Assembly: GCA_049509675.1 (NCBI GenBank)
Contig: JBEKZQ010000110.1
Span: 1-15,184 of the forward strand
Reading direction: 5' to 3'
Source of the DNA: JBEKZQ01 sp049509675
GTDB taxonomy: Bacteria > Planctomycetota > Planctomycetia > Pirellulales > Thermoguttaceae
Length of the DNA: 15,184 nt
This document shows, piece after piece, positions 6,009-13,358 of the stretch. The translations under genes were made by a program, and so were the position numbers. Position 1 is the first letter of the stretch. Every line of letters starts with the position of its first letter. Under the pieces are notes generated by a model, which saw only the letters and a list, made by a program, of their open reading frames with translations, was not told the DNA's origin and made no database searches.

Positions 6009-6132
6009 AACTCATGCCAAGAGTCCTACCACCCGGGCAACGCATAGGGCGGAACAGGCGGCGGCAAGCGCAAGCGTAACTCCTAACTTCTGACTCCTAA
6101 CTTCTGACTTCTAACTTCTAACTCCTAATCTC
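5980..6132. repeat. Inverted heptamer arrays (GGAGTTA/GAAGGTR)n and (TRACTYC)n
   Basis: Left arm 5980-6007 is four heptamers: GAAGGTG, GGAGTTA, GAAGGTA, GGAGTTA. Right arm 6077-6132 is eight heptamers: TAACTCC, TAACTTC, TGACTCC, TAACTTC, TGACTTC, TAACTTC, TAACTCC, TAATCTC. The arms are imperfectly complementary across a 69-nt spacer. The left arm gives the stop codon of the preceding gene. The right arm ends 2 nt before the next ATG, replacing any Shine-Dalgarno. Confidence 0.85.
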
Positions 6133-6134
6133 CC

Positions 6135-7892
6135 ATGGCAGAAGACGTTAACAACCCCCAGAATGCGGATGTCGAGGAAGTCTTCGACGACGATAGCTTT
6201 TCGGCCCGATTCATGGATTGGGTGCGTACCGAACTGGTCTGGTACGCCGGGAGTTTCACGATCCATCTGCTCGGGTTGGCCCTGTTGTTGCTGCTAGGGA
6301 ATTTCTCCACGCAGGCCATGTTGGGCGATGCGCCCAGCCTGGAAGAGGCTCGGGTGGACCAATCGCAACAGACCGACCCGCCGCCGCCGGAAAAGTTCGA
6401 TATCGGTGATACGCCGGAGGAACCGACCGTGCTGGACACCGAGTCGCTCACGCTGGAAAAACCGGCGCAGATGGAGCAGACCGAGGAATACAACGACGAC
6501 AGCGCGGTCTTCGAGCACAAGGGCGGCGGCGTGGTCTCCACCTCCAAGGAACCCTCGCTGGGCGGCCTGGGCGGCTTCACCATCACGGCCTACGGCCCTG
6601 GGCCCAAGGTAGTGGGCGCGGGCGGCGTGGGGATTGGCGTGGGCACGGGCACGCGCCCCGGCAGCGGGGGCTCCGGCAGCGGCTTCGGCGGCCGCGGCAG
6701 CGGCCATCGCAAGGCCATGTTGGCCAGCGGCGGCGGCACCAAGCAGTCGGAACGCGCCGTGGCCGGCGCGCTGTTCTGGCTGGCCCGGCACCAGATGCCC
6801 GACGGCCACTGGAGCTGCAACCATCTGCCCAAGTGCAAGGATCATACCTGCACCGGCCCCGGCTCCGCGCAGGCCGACTCGGGGGCCACCGCCATGGGGC
6901 TGTTGCCGTTCCTGGCCGCCGGCCAAACCCAGAGGAGCCCGGGACCCTATCGCAGCAACATCCAGAACGGCCTGGCCTGGCTCATTCGCAATCAGAAACC
7001 GGACGGAAATCTCGCGCACGGCAGCACTCCGCTGATGTACTCGCATGGCTTGGCCGCCATTACTTTGTGCGAGGCCTACGGCCTGACCGGCGACAGCCAC
7101 CTGGGCATGGCCGCCCAATTGGCAGTGAACTTCATCCAGGCGGCACAAAACAAGAACACCGGCGGTTGGCGCTACAACCCGGGCGATCCGGGCGATACGT
7201 CGGTGGTGGGCTGGCAGGTCATGGCCCTGAAGAGCGCGCACATGTGCGGCCTGCAACTGGGCCAGGGCTCGGCATCGCCGTTCGAAGGGGCCAGCAAGTG
7301 GCTCGACTCGGTGGCCAAGGGCACGAACAAGAGCGAATACGAGTACGTTCCCGGGCACGGGCCGTCCAACACCATGACTTCCGTGGGCCTGCTCTGCCGC
7401 CAATACCTGGGCGCCGAGCGCGGCGAGCCGATGATGGTGGATGGCGTCAAGTACCTCATGACCCAGTTGCCCGACCGCAATCAGCGCAACATTTACTTCT
7501 GGTACTACGCCACCCAGGTGCTGCACAACTACACCGGCTACGAATGGGACACCTGGAATCGGGCCATGCGCAAGTTGCTGATCGAGACCCAGGAGAAGGA
7601 CTCCAGCACGTGCGCCAACGGCAGTTGGGACCCGGAGAAGCCGTCCCACGACCAATGGGCCCACGAGGGCGGCCGCTTGATGGAGACCTCCTTGTCGGCC
7701 CTGACGCTGGAGATCTACTACCGCTATCTGCCGCTGTACAAGACCGACGCGGGCGCCGCCGTGGGCGGCCAGAAGGATGCCAAGGGCGACGATGCGACCA
7801 AGGCCGCCGTGGAGCGAACCACCGGGATCGGCAAGGCCGATCAAGGAAAGAACGTCCGGCAAGACAAGAACGTCAAGGACGCGAAAAAGTAG
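6135..7892 (+). CDS. Membrane-anchored protein with squalene-cyclase-like alpha-toroid domain, 585 aa
   Basis: An acidic N-terminus (1-35) is followed by one TM helix (37-57, WYAGSFTIHLLGLALLLLLG), a Pro/Glu-rich segment (80-115) and a Gly-rich linker (128-200). A terpenoid-cyclase/prenyltransferase-type alpha-alpha repeat domain (205-535) then faces outside. QW-like repeats are visible: ALFWLARHQMPDGHWS (212-227), GLAWLIRNQKPDGN (279-292), NFIQAAQNKNTGGWRY (332-347). The place of the DxDDTA catalytic motif reads DPGDTS (351-356), so the proton-donor Asp is Gly and cyclase activity is unlikely. C228, H230, C234, H237 and C239 may bind metal. The C-terminus (540-585) is Lys/Asp-rich and probably disordered. 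The TM-Pro-rich layout recalls TonB-like proteins of Exb systems. No Shine-Dalgarno is seen, because a heptamer array runs to within 2 nt of the ATG. Confidence 0.88.
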   Translation: MAEDVNNPQNADVEEVFDDDSFSARFMDWVRTELVWYAGSFTIHLLGLALLLLLGNFSTQAMLGDAPSLEEARVDQSQQTDPPPPEKFDIGDTPEEPTVLDTESLTLEKPAQMEQTEEYNDDSAVFEHKGGGVVSTSKEPSLGGLGGFTITAYGPGPKVVGAGGVGIGVGTGTRPGSGGSGSGFGGRGSGHRKAMLASGGGTKQSERAVAGALFWLARHQMPDGHWSCNHLPKCKDHTCTGPGSAQADSGATAMGLLPFLAAGQTQRSPGPYRSNIQNGLAWLIRNQKPDGNLAHGSTPLMYSHGLAAITLCEAYGLTGDSHLGMAAQLAVNFIQAAQNKNTGGWRYNPGDPGDTSVVGWQVMALKSAHMCGLQLGQGSASPFEGASKWLDSVAKGTNKSEYEYVPGHGPSNTMTSVGLLCRQYLGAERGEPMMVDGVKYLMTQLPDRNQRNIYFWYYATQVLHNYTGYEWDTWNRAMRKLLIETQEKDSSTCANGSWDPEKPSHDQWAHEGGRLMETSLSALTLEIYYRYLPLYKTDAGAAVGGQKDAKGDDATKAAVERTTGIGKADQGKNVRQDKNVKDAKK

Positions 7893-7923
7893 CCGGTCGA
7901 GGGCAACAGGGAAGAGGCACTAG

Positions 7924-7951
7924 CCGCCGGCGAAAGCCGGCGGTTTTTTTT
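7924..7951 (+). terminator. Intrinsic terminator of the Exb-like operon
   Basis: Perfect 8-bp stem CCGCCGGC / GCCGGCGG (7924-7931, 7936-7943) with a GAAA loop and eight T's (7944-7951), 31 nt after the stop. It separates the five-gene operon from the TPR gene. Confidence 0.93.
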
Positions 7952-8032
7952 CTGGCCGCTTGCGTTCCCGCCCGCTTTCCAGTACTCAATAGAGTATTGT
8001 TGTGCATCATTGTCCGTTGTTCACTGCCCACC

Positions 8033-11008
8033 ATGAAAACGCCATTCACCCTGCTTTGGGCCGCCGTTGCCGTGTTCGCCTGTTTCGGAGTCCGTGCGGC
8101 TTTGGCCGACGACGATTCCATGGAGTTCCTCCATCAGTTGGACACCGCTTACCCGGACGTCGCCATCGACTATCTGCAATCGTTGGAGAAGCAGGGAAAA
8201 CTGCCCAAGGAGTTGCGCGACGTTTGGGACCTGGAGATGTCGAAGAGCTTGCGGGCGGCCTCCAAGCAGGCCTACAACGCCGCGGAAGGCGAGCAGTTGC
8301 TCAAGGACTCGGAAACGCACCTGAAGAAGTTTTTGGCCGAGAAGCCTAATCATCCCGAAGCCACCCCGGCGGTGGTGTGGCTGGCGGGGTACTCGATGAG
8401 CCACGCCATGGACGAGCTGCGCAAGTCCAAGATCGTGACGGAAAAAGAGAAGAAGGCCGAGTGCCTGGCCAATGCGGCCCAGTCGCTGGAAGAGGCCCGG
8501 CCGCTGTTTGCCCAGGCCGCCCAAAAACTTGCCAAGCAATTGGCCGGGATGAGGCGCGGCACGAACAAGTACCTCGACGTCGAGCTCAACTGGCTGGAGG
8601 CCCGCTTCCAGGCCGCGCTGGTCGACTACTACAGCGGGCAAACGCTGGCCGACCCCGCTGATCCCAAGCGCAGCGAATGCTTGGAAAAGGCCTCCAAGCA
8701 ATTCGACGCGATCTTCCAGGCCAATCGCGGCAGCCTCGCCGGCCTGTTCGCCCACATGTGGCAAGGCAAATGCGAGGATGACAAAGGCAATCTCGAACTG
8801 GCTACGGACATCTACGACGAGGTCTTGGCCAGCATGCCGGACACGACCAAGGAGAAGGTCGAACCGGCCATGCTCGGCCTGTTCGCCCAGGTCACGCAGT
8901 TCCGCTTCGAACTGGAGAAGAAACAGTGCCTGGCACAGAAGAAGTCGCTCAACAGCGTCGTGAAGGAGCAACGACTGTGGCTGGCCGAGCCGCTGAGCAA
9001 GCGTCTGTACAAGCGTACCGACGGCTACCAGGCCATCGCCCTGGACCTGGCCAAGACCCTTTTGGAGCAGGTGGACAAATCGACCGGGCCCGACAAGCAG
9101 AAGTTTCTGGCCGAGGCGATGGCGCTGCTGGCCGAGATGTCGACGGTGCCGGGGCCCTATCAACCGGAGGCGTTGCAACTGCGGCGGAAATGGCAGGGCG
9201 GCGGCGCCGGCGGCGGCGGCGATCCGCGCGGCTTCGACGAGGCGGTGGTCGTGGCCGATTTGGCCGCCGGCAGCAAGGACTGGGCCGCCGCGGCCAAGGC
9301 CTACCGGCAGGCCATCGACTTCGCCGCCAAGATCCCGCCCAAGGACCGCAAGCGGCTCACGGCCGCCCGGGAATCGGCGGCCGGCTGCTTGTTCATGGTC
9401 GCCCGCGACCAGTTCAACAAGGCCGCCCTGGAGGAATGCCTGAAGACCACCGGGACCATCGTCCACGAGTACCCTGAGACACCGGCGGCTCCCACGGCCG
9501 CATCCCTGGCCTGCACGGTGGCCCTGAACCTGTACGCCGGGGCTAAGGACGAAACGGCCCGCACGGCGGCGCTGGGGCGGGTCACCAAGCTGTGCCGCTT
9601 CACCATCGACAAGTGGCCCGGCAAGCCCGAGGCCGACGACGCCCGCATCGGCCTGGGCCAGGTCTTTCTGACGCAACACAAGATCCCCGAGGCGCTGGCC
9701 GAGTTCGACGACGTCACGCCCAAATCGGAGCGTTACGGCCGGGCCATGTTTCTGTCCGCCCAAGCCTGCTGGCGGCTGTACATGGTGGAGAAGCTCATGG
9801 AGGAGGGGCAGCGCAAAGCCGACGTGATGGCCGCCAATCGCGACAGGGCCGCCAAGGACATCGCCGCCGGCGTGGAAGCCCTGCGCAAGGCGGCGCCGCC
9901 CAATAAGCCCATGCCCCGCGAACTCCTGGAAGCCCAACTGCTCCAGGCCGAAATCGCGCTGGACGCCGGCGACGGCAAGGGGGCCGCGGTCCTCTTCCAA
10001 CCGCTGGTCGATGCGGTCAAGGCCGAAGGACTGAAAACGCTGGACAACGTCACCATACGCATCTTTCTGGGCGGCATCCGCGCCTACATCGCCATCAACG
10101 ATCTGGAAAAAGCCGGCAAGGTGAGCGGCCTCTTGGTCGAGTCAGGACCCGATACCCCGGCGGTCAACAGCGTCCTGTTGAACTTCGCCAAGATCCTCTC
10201 GCAGCAACGGCGGGAAACGGCGAAAGCGGCCGAGATCGAAGTGGACCCCACCAAACACCAGGCCCTCCTGGACCAGGTGGCCTCGATGGACGATCTGCTG
10301 CAAAAACTGCTGGGCAATCTGGGCAAACGCAAGGAACTCTCCACCCACGCCGATCTTGCCGCCAAGGGCGCCCTGTGGATCGCCGACGCCTTGACGCAGG
10401 TGGGCCAGGAGGACGCCGCCGCCGAGCAGATCAAGATCTGCCAGCAGCGGGCCAAAGAGGATCCGCAATGGAACGCCATCGTCAGCAAGGGCGTCACCTA
10501 CCTTCGCACCAAGTTGGTCCAGGCCCAGGCGCAGAAGGGAAAATACCCCGAAGCCATTAAGCAGATCGACGCACTGATCGCGGAGCATGACAGGGCCCTG
10601 GAGCCCAAGATGACGAAGGGCCGCATCCTGCAAGAATGGGCACAGAAGGACCCCAGTCATTTCAAGGAGGCCTTGATGCACTGGGAGGATCTGCGCGAGA
10701 AATTGGAACGCATGAAGGTCAAGCCCGGCGAGTTCTTCGACGTTACCTATTACGAAGCCGTGTGCGTCGAGAACGAGGCCCTCAACCTGAAGAAGAAGGG
10801 CGACCGCGAGGGCGCGGCCAAGGAGGCCCTCAAGGCGGAAAAGCTGCTCCAGTCGACGCTGGTTCGCAACTCGAAGCTGGAAACGACCGAGGAGACCAAG
10901 AAGAAAGAGGGCCAAGGGGTCGAGCGGCGGAAACAGTACAAGGTCCTCATGGACCGACTGGAAATTCTCCAGGGCCGACAGCCGGTGCCCGAGAAGAAGA
11001 GCAGGTGA
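8033..11008 (+). CDS. Secreted TPR-like alpha-solenoid protein, 991 aa
   Basis: The ATG at 8033 begins a Sec signal peptide (MKTPFTLLWAAVAVFACFGVRAALA, cleavage near ALA-DD at 26), which fixes the start. The rest is almost wholly helical: repeated Ala/Leu/Lys-rich helix pairs with TPR-like spacing, for example AAAKAYRQAIDFAAK, EALAEFDDVTPKSERYGRAMFLSAQACW and YPEAIKQIDALIAEHDRALE. A Gly-rich linker (GGGAGGGG, about 389-396) divides it into two solenoids. The C-terminus is a charged helix ending KKKEGQGVERRKQY. It should act outside the cytoplasmic membrane as a scaffold. It is transcribed separately from the Exb-like operon, since a terminator lies between, but its position next to it suggests a shared role. 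No Shine-Dalgarno is evident. Its TGA lies within the octamer array. Confidence 0.88.
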   Translation: MKTPFTLLWAAVAVFACFGVRAALADDDSMEFLHQLDTAYPDVAIDYLQSLEKQGKLPKELRDVWDLEMSKSLRAASKQAYNAAEGEQLLKDSETHLKKFLAEKPNHPEATPAVVWLAGYSMSHAMDELRKSKIVTEKEKKAECLANAAQSLEEARPLFAQAAQKLAKQLAGMRRGTNKYLDVELNWLEARFQAALVDYYSGQTLADPADPKRSECLEKASKQFDAIFQANRGSLAGLFAHMWQGKCEDDKGNLELATDIYDEVLASMPDTTKEKVEPAMLGLFAQVTQFRFELEKKQCLAQKKSLNSVVKEQRLWLAEPLSKRLYKRTDGYQAIALDLAKTLLEQVDKSTGPDKQKFLAEAMALLAEMSTVPGPYQPEALQLRRKWQGGGAGGGGDPRGFDEAVVVADLAAGSKDWAAAAKAYRQAIDFAAKIPPKDRKRLTAARESAAGCLFMVARDQFNKAALEECLKTTGTIVHEYPETPAAPTAASLACTVALNLYAGAKDETARTAALGRVTKLCRFTIDKWPGKPEADDARIGLGQVFLTQHKIPEALAEFDDVTPKSERYGRAMFLSAQACWRLYMVEKLMEEGQRKADVMAANRDRAAKDIAAGVEALRKAAPPNKPMPRELLEAQLLQAEIALDAGDGKGAAVLFQPLVDAVKAEGLKTLDNVTIRIFLGGIRAYIAINDLEKAGKVSGLLVESGPDTPAVNSVLLNFAKILSQQRRETAKAAEIEVDPTKHQALLDQVASMDDLLQKLLGNLGKRKELSTHADLAAKGALWIADALTQVGQEDAAAEQIKICQQRAKEDPQWNAIVSKGVTYLRTKLVQAQAQKGKYPEAIKQIDALIAEHDRALEPKMTKGRILQEWAQKDPSHFKEALMHWEDLREKLERMKVKPGEFFDVTYYEAVCVENEALNLKKKGDREGAAKEALKAEKLLQSTLVRNSKLETTEETKKKEGQGVERRKQYKVLMDRLEILQGRQPVPEKKSR

Positions 11009-11044
11009 GCAGGTGAGCAGGTGAGCAGGTGAGCAGGAGAGCAG
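10999..11044 (+). repeat. Octamer tandem array (GAGCAGGT)n over the TPR gene stop
   Basis: Almost six units of GAGCAGGT run from 10999 to 11044, with the fifth ending in A. The TGA formed at each unit junction recurs every 8 nt, so it occurs in all three frames. The first one (11006-11008) is the stop of the TPR gene. No inverted partner is seen nearby. Confidence 0.9.
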
Positions 11045-11319
11045 CCAAGTAGGCCAGGCACTCCGCTTAAGATGCAAACCGCCCCCCTCTCCCTCCGGGA
11101 GAGGGGTATGGAGTGAGGGCCAAAGACCCACCAGAACCACGGTTTGCTGGACGCCACCCTGAAGTTTATGAATAATCCGGGCTAGTGTGTTCCCCCCCAG
11201 CAGAAAATTTGCTTTGATTATGGGTAATGGCATATGCTGCCGTAACAGGGGGGCGATTTGGGGGCGCCATGGGAAGGCTCCCATCAACCCTTCGGCATTT
11301 TCCTGATGAGGAGTTTCGA
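11045..11319. other. Gap between TPR gene and response regulator
   Basis: No gene is supported. It contains the hairpin at 11084-11106 and a short match to the interspersed palindrome arm (CGGGCTAGTG, 11178-11187), which may be a remnant. The response-regulator promoter should lie here, but I see no good -35/-10 pair. Confidence 0.5.
11084..11106. terminator. Hairpin without T-tract after the TPR gene
   Basis: Perfect 10-bp stem CCCCTCTCCC / GGGAGAGGGG (11084-11093, 11097-11106) with a 3-nt loop. It lacks a T-run on either strand. This sequence type recurs as an interspersed hairpin in planctomycete genomes, so terminator function is only possible. Confidence 0.45.
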
Positions 11320-11961
11320 ATGACCCAGAACAAGATTCGATTGATGGTCGCCGACGACCATGAGGTAGTGCGCTGCGGTCTGAAGAGTCTATTGGCCGGC
11401 ACGGAAGTGAAGATCGTGGCCGAAGTCGCGACCGGCGCCGCCGCCGTGAAGTACGCCTTGGAAAATGAAGTGGACGTGCTGTTGCTGGATATTCGCATGC
11501 CGGACATCGATGGACTGACGGCCTTGGGCCGCATCAAGCTGGACAAGCCCGACCTGCCGATCCTGATCCTCTCCACGTATGACAATCCGACCTACGTTGC
11601 CCGGGCTGTCGCCTTGGGCGCCAGCGGTTACCTCTTGAAGAATTGCACGGGTGAGGAACTGGTGGCCGCGATCCGCACCGCCGCCTCCGGCGCAAGCGCT
11701 TGGACCCGCGACGAGCTCCGCCGCGTGACCGGGGCCCTGGCTACGCCGCGGCTGACCGCCGACGTGGAAGTTCCCTTGACGCAGCGCGAGAGCGAAGTGC
11801 TCCGCCAGTTGGCCTATGGCCTGACGAACAAAGAGATCGCCAACACCTTGCACATCAGTTACGAAACGGTCAAGGAGCACGTGCAGCACATTCTGCGCAA
11901 GATCGGGGTTTCCGATCGCACGCAGGCCGCCGTGTGGGCCGTCCGCAAGGAACTGGTGTAA
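11320..11961 (+). CDS. NarL/FixJ-family response regulator, 213 aa
   Basis: A cytoplasmic two-component transcription regulator. The start is ATG 11320 with GAGGAG (11308-11313) 6 nt upstream. A longer frame from 11227 lacks such a site and adds residues foreign to the receiver fold. The receiver domain (5-125) has the acidic pair D12/D13, phospho-acceptor D57 in LLLDIRMP, the S85/T86 switch and K107 in GYLLKN. The LuxR-type HTH (152-208) reads LTQRESEVLRQLAYGLTNKE, then IANTLHISYETVKEHVQHIL. All key residues are present, so it should be phosphorylated and bind DNA as a dimer. No histidine kinase is in the window, so it is an orphan here. Its targets are unknown. An inverted and duplicated repeat follows its stop by 2 nt. 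Confidence 0.94.
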   Translation: MTQNKIRLMVADDHEVVRCGLKSLLAGTEVKIVAEVATGAAAVKYALENEVDVLLLDIRMPDIDGLTALGRIKLDKPDLPILILSTYDNPTYVARAVALGASGYLLKNCTGEELVAAIRTAASGASAWTRDELRRVTGALATPRLTADVEVPLTQRESEVLRQLAYGLTNKEIANTLHISYETVKEHVQHILRKIGVSDRTQAAVWAVRKELV

Positions 11962-11963
11962 GT

Positions 11964-12090
11964 AGTGTTCAGTTTTCAGTTTGATGCTTCACGCCCTCTT
12001 ACTGAAAACTGAGCACTTCAAATTCAGCCCGTTTCCAGCGCGATGCTTCAAGCGCCTTACTGAAAACTGAAAACTGAACACTTCAAACTC
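11964..12090. repeat. Inverted and duplicated (ACTGAAA)n element between convergent genes
   Basis: A 19-nt arm (11964-11982) is the exact reverse complement of 12064-12082. A segment of about 43 nt (11983-12025, GATGCTTCA...ACTTCAAATTC) is repeated at 12042-12090 with small changes and one extra ACTGAAA heptamer. It fills almost the whole gap between the response regulator and the convergent minus-strand gene, and may serve as a two-way 3'-end structure. Confidence 0.85.
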
Positions 12091-12092
12091 GC

Positions 12093-12512
12093 TTAGTACG
12101 CCCGCACTCGGTCCGGCGTCTCGACCACCCACACTTCACCGCCGCCATTCCAGCGATAGGGGAAGAATCCATTGTTGGATGCCCAGTGGGGCGCGTAGTC
12201 GCTGTCGACCGGATCGGTGCTGGCCTGCGGCCGCAGGTTCGACAGACCGTACCAGCGGCAGGCAGCCAAACGCCGCTGTCGCTGATCGCTGCGGGCTTCG
12301 GCCATGCGGCGGACTGCGGCCTTGGCATCCTGGGCCTCCTGCAGGGATGCCTCGAAGGCTCGCGTCTGCGGCATGGGTCTTACTTCGCCCGGCGAGACGC
12401 CGGCGGGCAGCTTCACGTTGTTCTGTGGCGACTTGGCGGCCGGGGCTTGCGCCCAGGAAGTCGCGGCGGCCAAAGCAATCAAGATCGAAAACGCGCTAGA
12501 GAACTTCCGCAT
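12093..12512 (-). CDS. Small exported protein of unknown function, 139 aa
   Basis: The ATG at 12512 follows a strong Shine-Dalgarno (AAGGAGG, minus strand). The N-terminus is a clear Sec signal peptide (MRKFSSAFSILIALAAATSWA, cleavage near residue 21). The mature part has a Lys/Pro-rich start (KSPQNNVKLPAGVSPGEVRP), a central Ala/Arg/Glu helix (AFEASLQEAQDAKAAVRRMA, about 52-71) and an aromatic C-terminus (WYGLSNLRPQA, then Y106 to the end with FFPYRWNGGGEVWVV). I do not recognise a family. The pattern (signal, short helix, Tyr/Trp-rich end with NLRP) resembles other small exported planctomycete proteins. It has no operon partner. It is convergent with the response regulator and divergent from the gene at 12881. 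Confidence 0.78.
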   Translation of the reverse strand: MRKFSSAFSILIALAAATSWAQAPAAKSPQNNVKLPAGVSPGEVRPMPQTRAFEASLQEAQDAKAAVRRMAEARSDQRQRRLAACRWYGLSNLRPQASTDPVDSDYAPHWASNNGFFPYRWNGGGEVWVVETPDRVRAY

Positions 12513-12534
12513 ACCCCCCTCCTTCGGATAAAAT

Positions 12535-12553
12535 CAGAAGAATGTCTCTTCTG
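12535..12553. promoter_or_regulatory. Small inverted repeat in the leader of the exported protein
   Basis: CAGAAGA (12535-12541) and TCTTCTG (12547-12553) are perfect complements around 5 nt, 22 nt upstream of the minus-strand ATG and just before its ribosome binding site. It could be an operator or an RNA hairpin. Confidence 0.3.
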
Positions 12554-12630
12554 GGATTCGGTTGGAAACGGCTGCAAGGATTAGGCCGATTTTGCGGAAA
12601 AAGCCGCCTTTAGACCAAGAGACAAATTCG

Positions 12631-12726
12631 GCCACGGATGAAACACGGATGAAACACGGATAAGGGCTGGGGAAATGGCCTTGCATTAGCTAACCAGCCG
12701 TGTTTCTTCCGTGTTTCATCTGTGGC
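12631..12726. repeat. Inverted repeat built from GGATGAAACAC 11-mers
   Basis: Left arm 12631-12660 (GCCACGGATGAAACACGG, continuing) contains two and a half 11-mers. The right arm 12697-12726 is its reverse complement with about three mismatches, across 36 nt. It is another interspersed stem-forming repeat, unlike the others in sequence. Confidence 0.8.
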
Positions 12727-12880
12727 TAAGTTCTTTCCGGGGGTTCGCGATTGCACGCGCCCCCCCCGGTGGAGTAAATTTCTTACGTTTTTTCACGCCA
12801 CTGCGTATTGAATCGGGCGGCCGTTTCGGGTAGCCTTCCACGCCTTGTCGAGTCCCGCCTCCCGATTTTTCAGCCTCATC

Positions 12881-13354
12881 ATGGATTACGAAGTCCAGCG
12901 GCCGACGCGGCAGTGTTTTGCAACCGGTCGAGAATTGGCCCCGGGCGAGGAATTCTACTCGGTACTGGTGGCCGAGGGGGCCGACTTGCGACGGCGCGAC
13001 TACGCGGCCGAGGCCTGGCAAGGTCCTCCGCCCGGCGCCATCGGTTGGTGGAAGGCCCAAGTGGCGGAGCCCCACAAGGGCCGTCGCCGGCGGGCCCCGA
13101 ATGAGGTCCTGTTGCAAGTGTTCGAAGAGATCGGCCAGCAGCCCGAGCGGCAAGACATGCGGTACATGCTGGCCCTGTTGCTGGTTCGCCGCCGCGTGAT
13201 GCGTCTGGAGGAGCAACGTCGCGATCCGCACGGCGGGGAGACGGCCGTGTTGTATTGTCCGCGCCGCGAGACGACCTACGAGGTTCGCGCCGCGGCGCCG
13301 CAACCGGAACGGATCGAGCAGATTCAAGAAGAATTGGCCCGCTTACTGGAGTAG
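12881..13354 (+). CDS. Conserved-looking protein of unknown function, 157 aa
   Basis: I place the start at ATG 12881 (MDYEVQRPTRQCFATGREL). A TTG at 12845 would add 12 unlikely residues. No Shine-Dalgarno is seen before either. There is no signal peptide or TM segment, so it is cytoplasmic. The N-terminal part (10-60) has the pattern RQCxATGRELxPGExFYSVLV, then RRDYAAEAWQGPPPGAIGWWKAQV. The middle is helical (NEVLLQVFEEIGQQPERQDMRYMLALLLVRRRVMRLE, 74-110) and the end has YCPRRETTYEVR. C12 and C126 are the only cysteines. I recall very similar proteins across planctomycetes, without known function. The next gene starts 4 nt after its stop, so the two are probably cotranscribed. Confidence 0.82.
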   Translation: MDYEVQRPTRQCFATGRELAPGEEFYSVLVAEGADLRRRDYAAEAWQGPPPGAIGWWKAQVAEPHKGRRRRAPNEVLLQVFEEIGQQPERQDMRYMLALLLVRRRVMRLEEQRRDPHGGETAVLYCPRRETTYEVRAAAPQPERIEQIQEELARLLE

Positions 13355-13358
13355 GGCA

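Larger units (their letters stand above)
12513..12880. other. Divergent gap with small hairpin and long inverted repeat
   Basis: No gene is supported. It holds the leader and promoter region of the minus-strand exported protein, a 7-bp inverted repeat (12535-12553) and the 11-mer inverted repeat (12631-12726). Another stretch of C's and T's precedes the plus-strand gene. No clear sigma-70 promoter was found. Confidence 0.55.

Noticed and set aside
6833..8032. Upstream extension of the TPR protein to 1391 aa
   Set aside because: It overlaps the squalene-cyclase-like gene and crosses the terminator. The signal peptide at 8033 marks the start.
8021..10000. 659-aa minus-strand frame opposite the TPR gene
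   Set aside because: A mirror of the TPR codons, rich in Gly/Leu/Arg/His, with no recognisable domain.
11172..11190. Possible third copy of the SPTRxRG palindrome (CGGGCTAGTG)
   Set aside because: Only about 10 nt match and no opposing arm is present. Kept as a possible remnant only.
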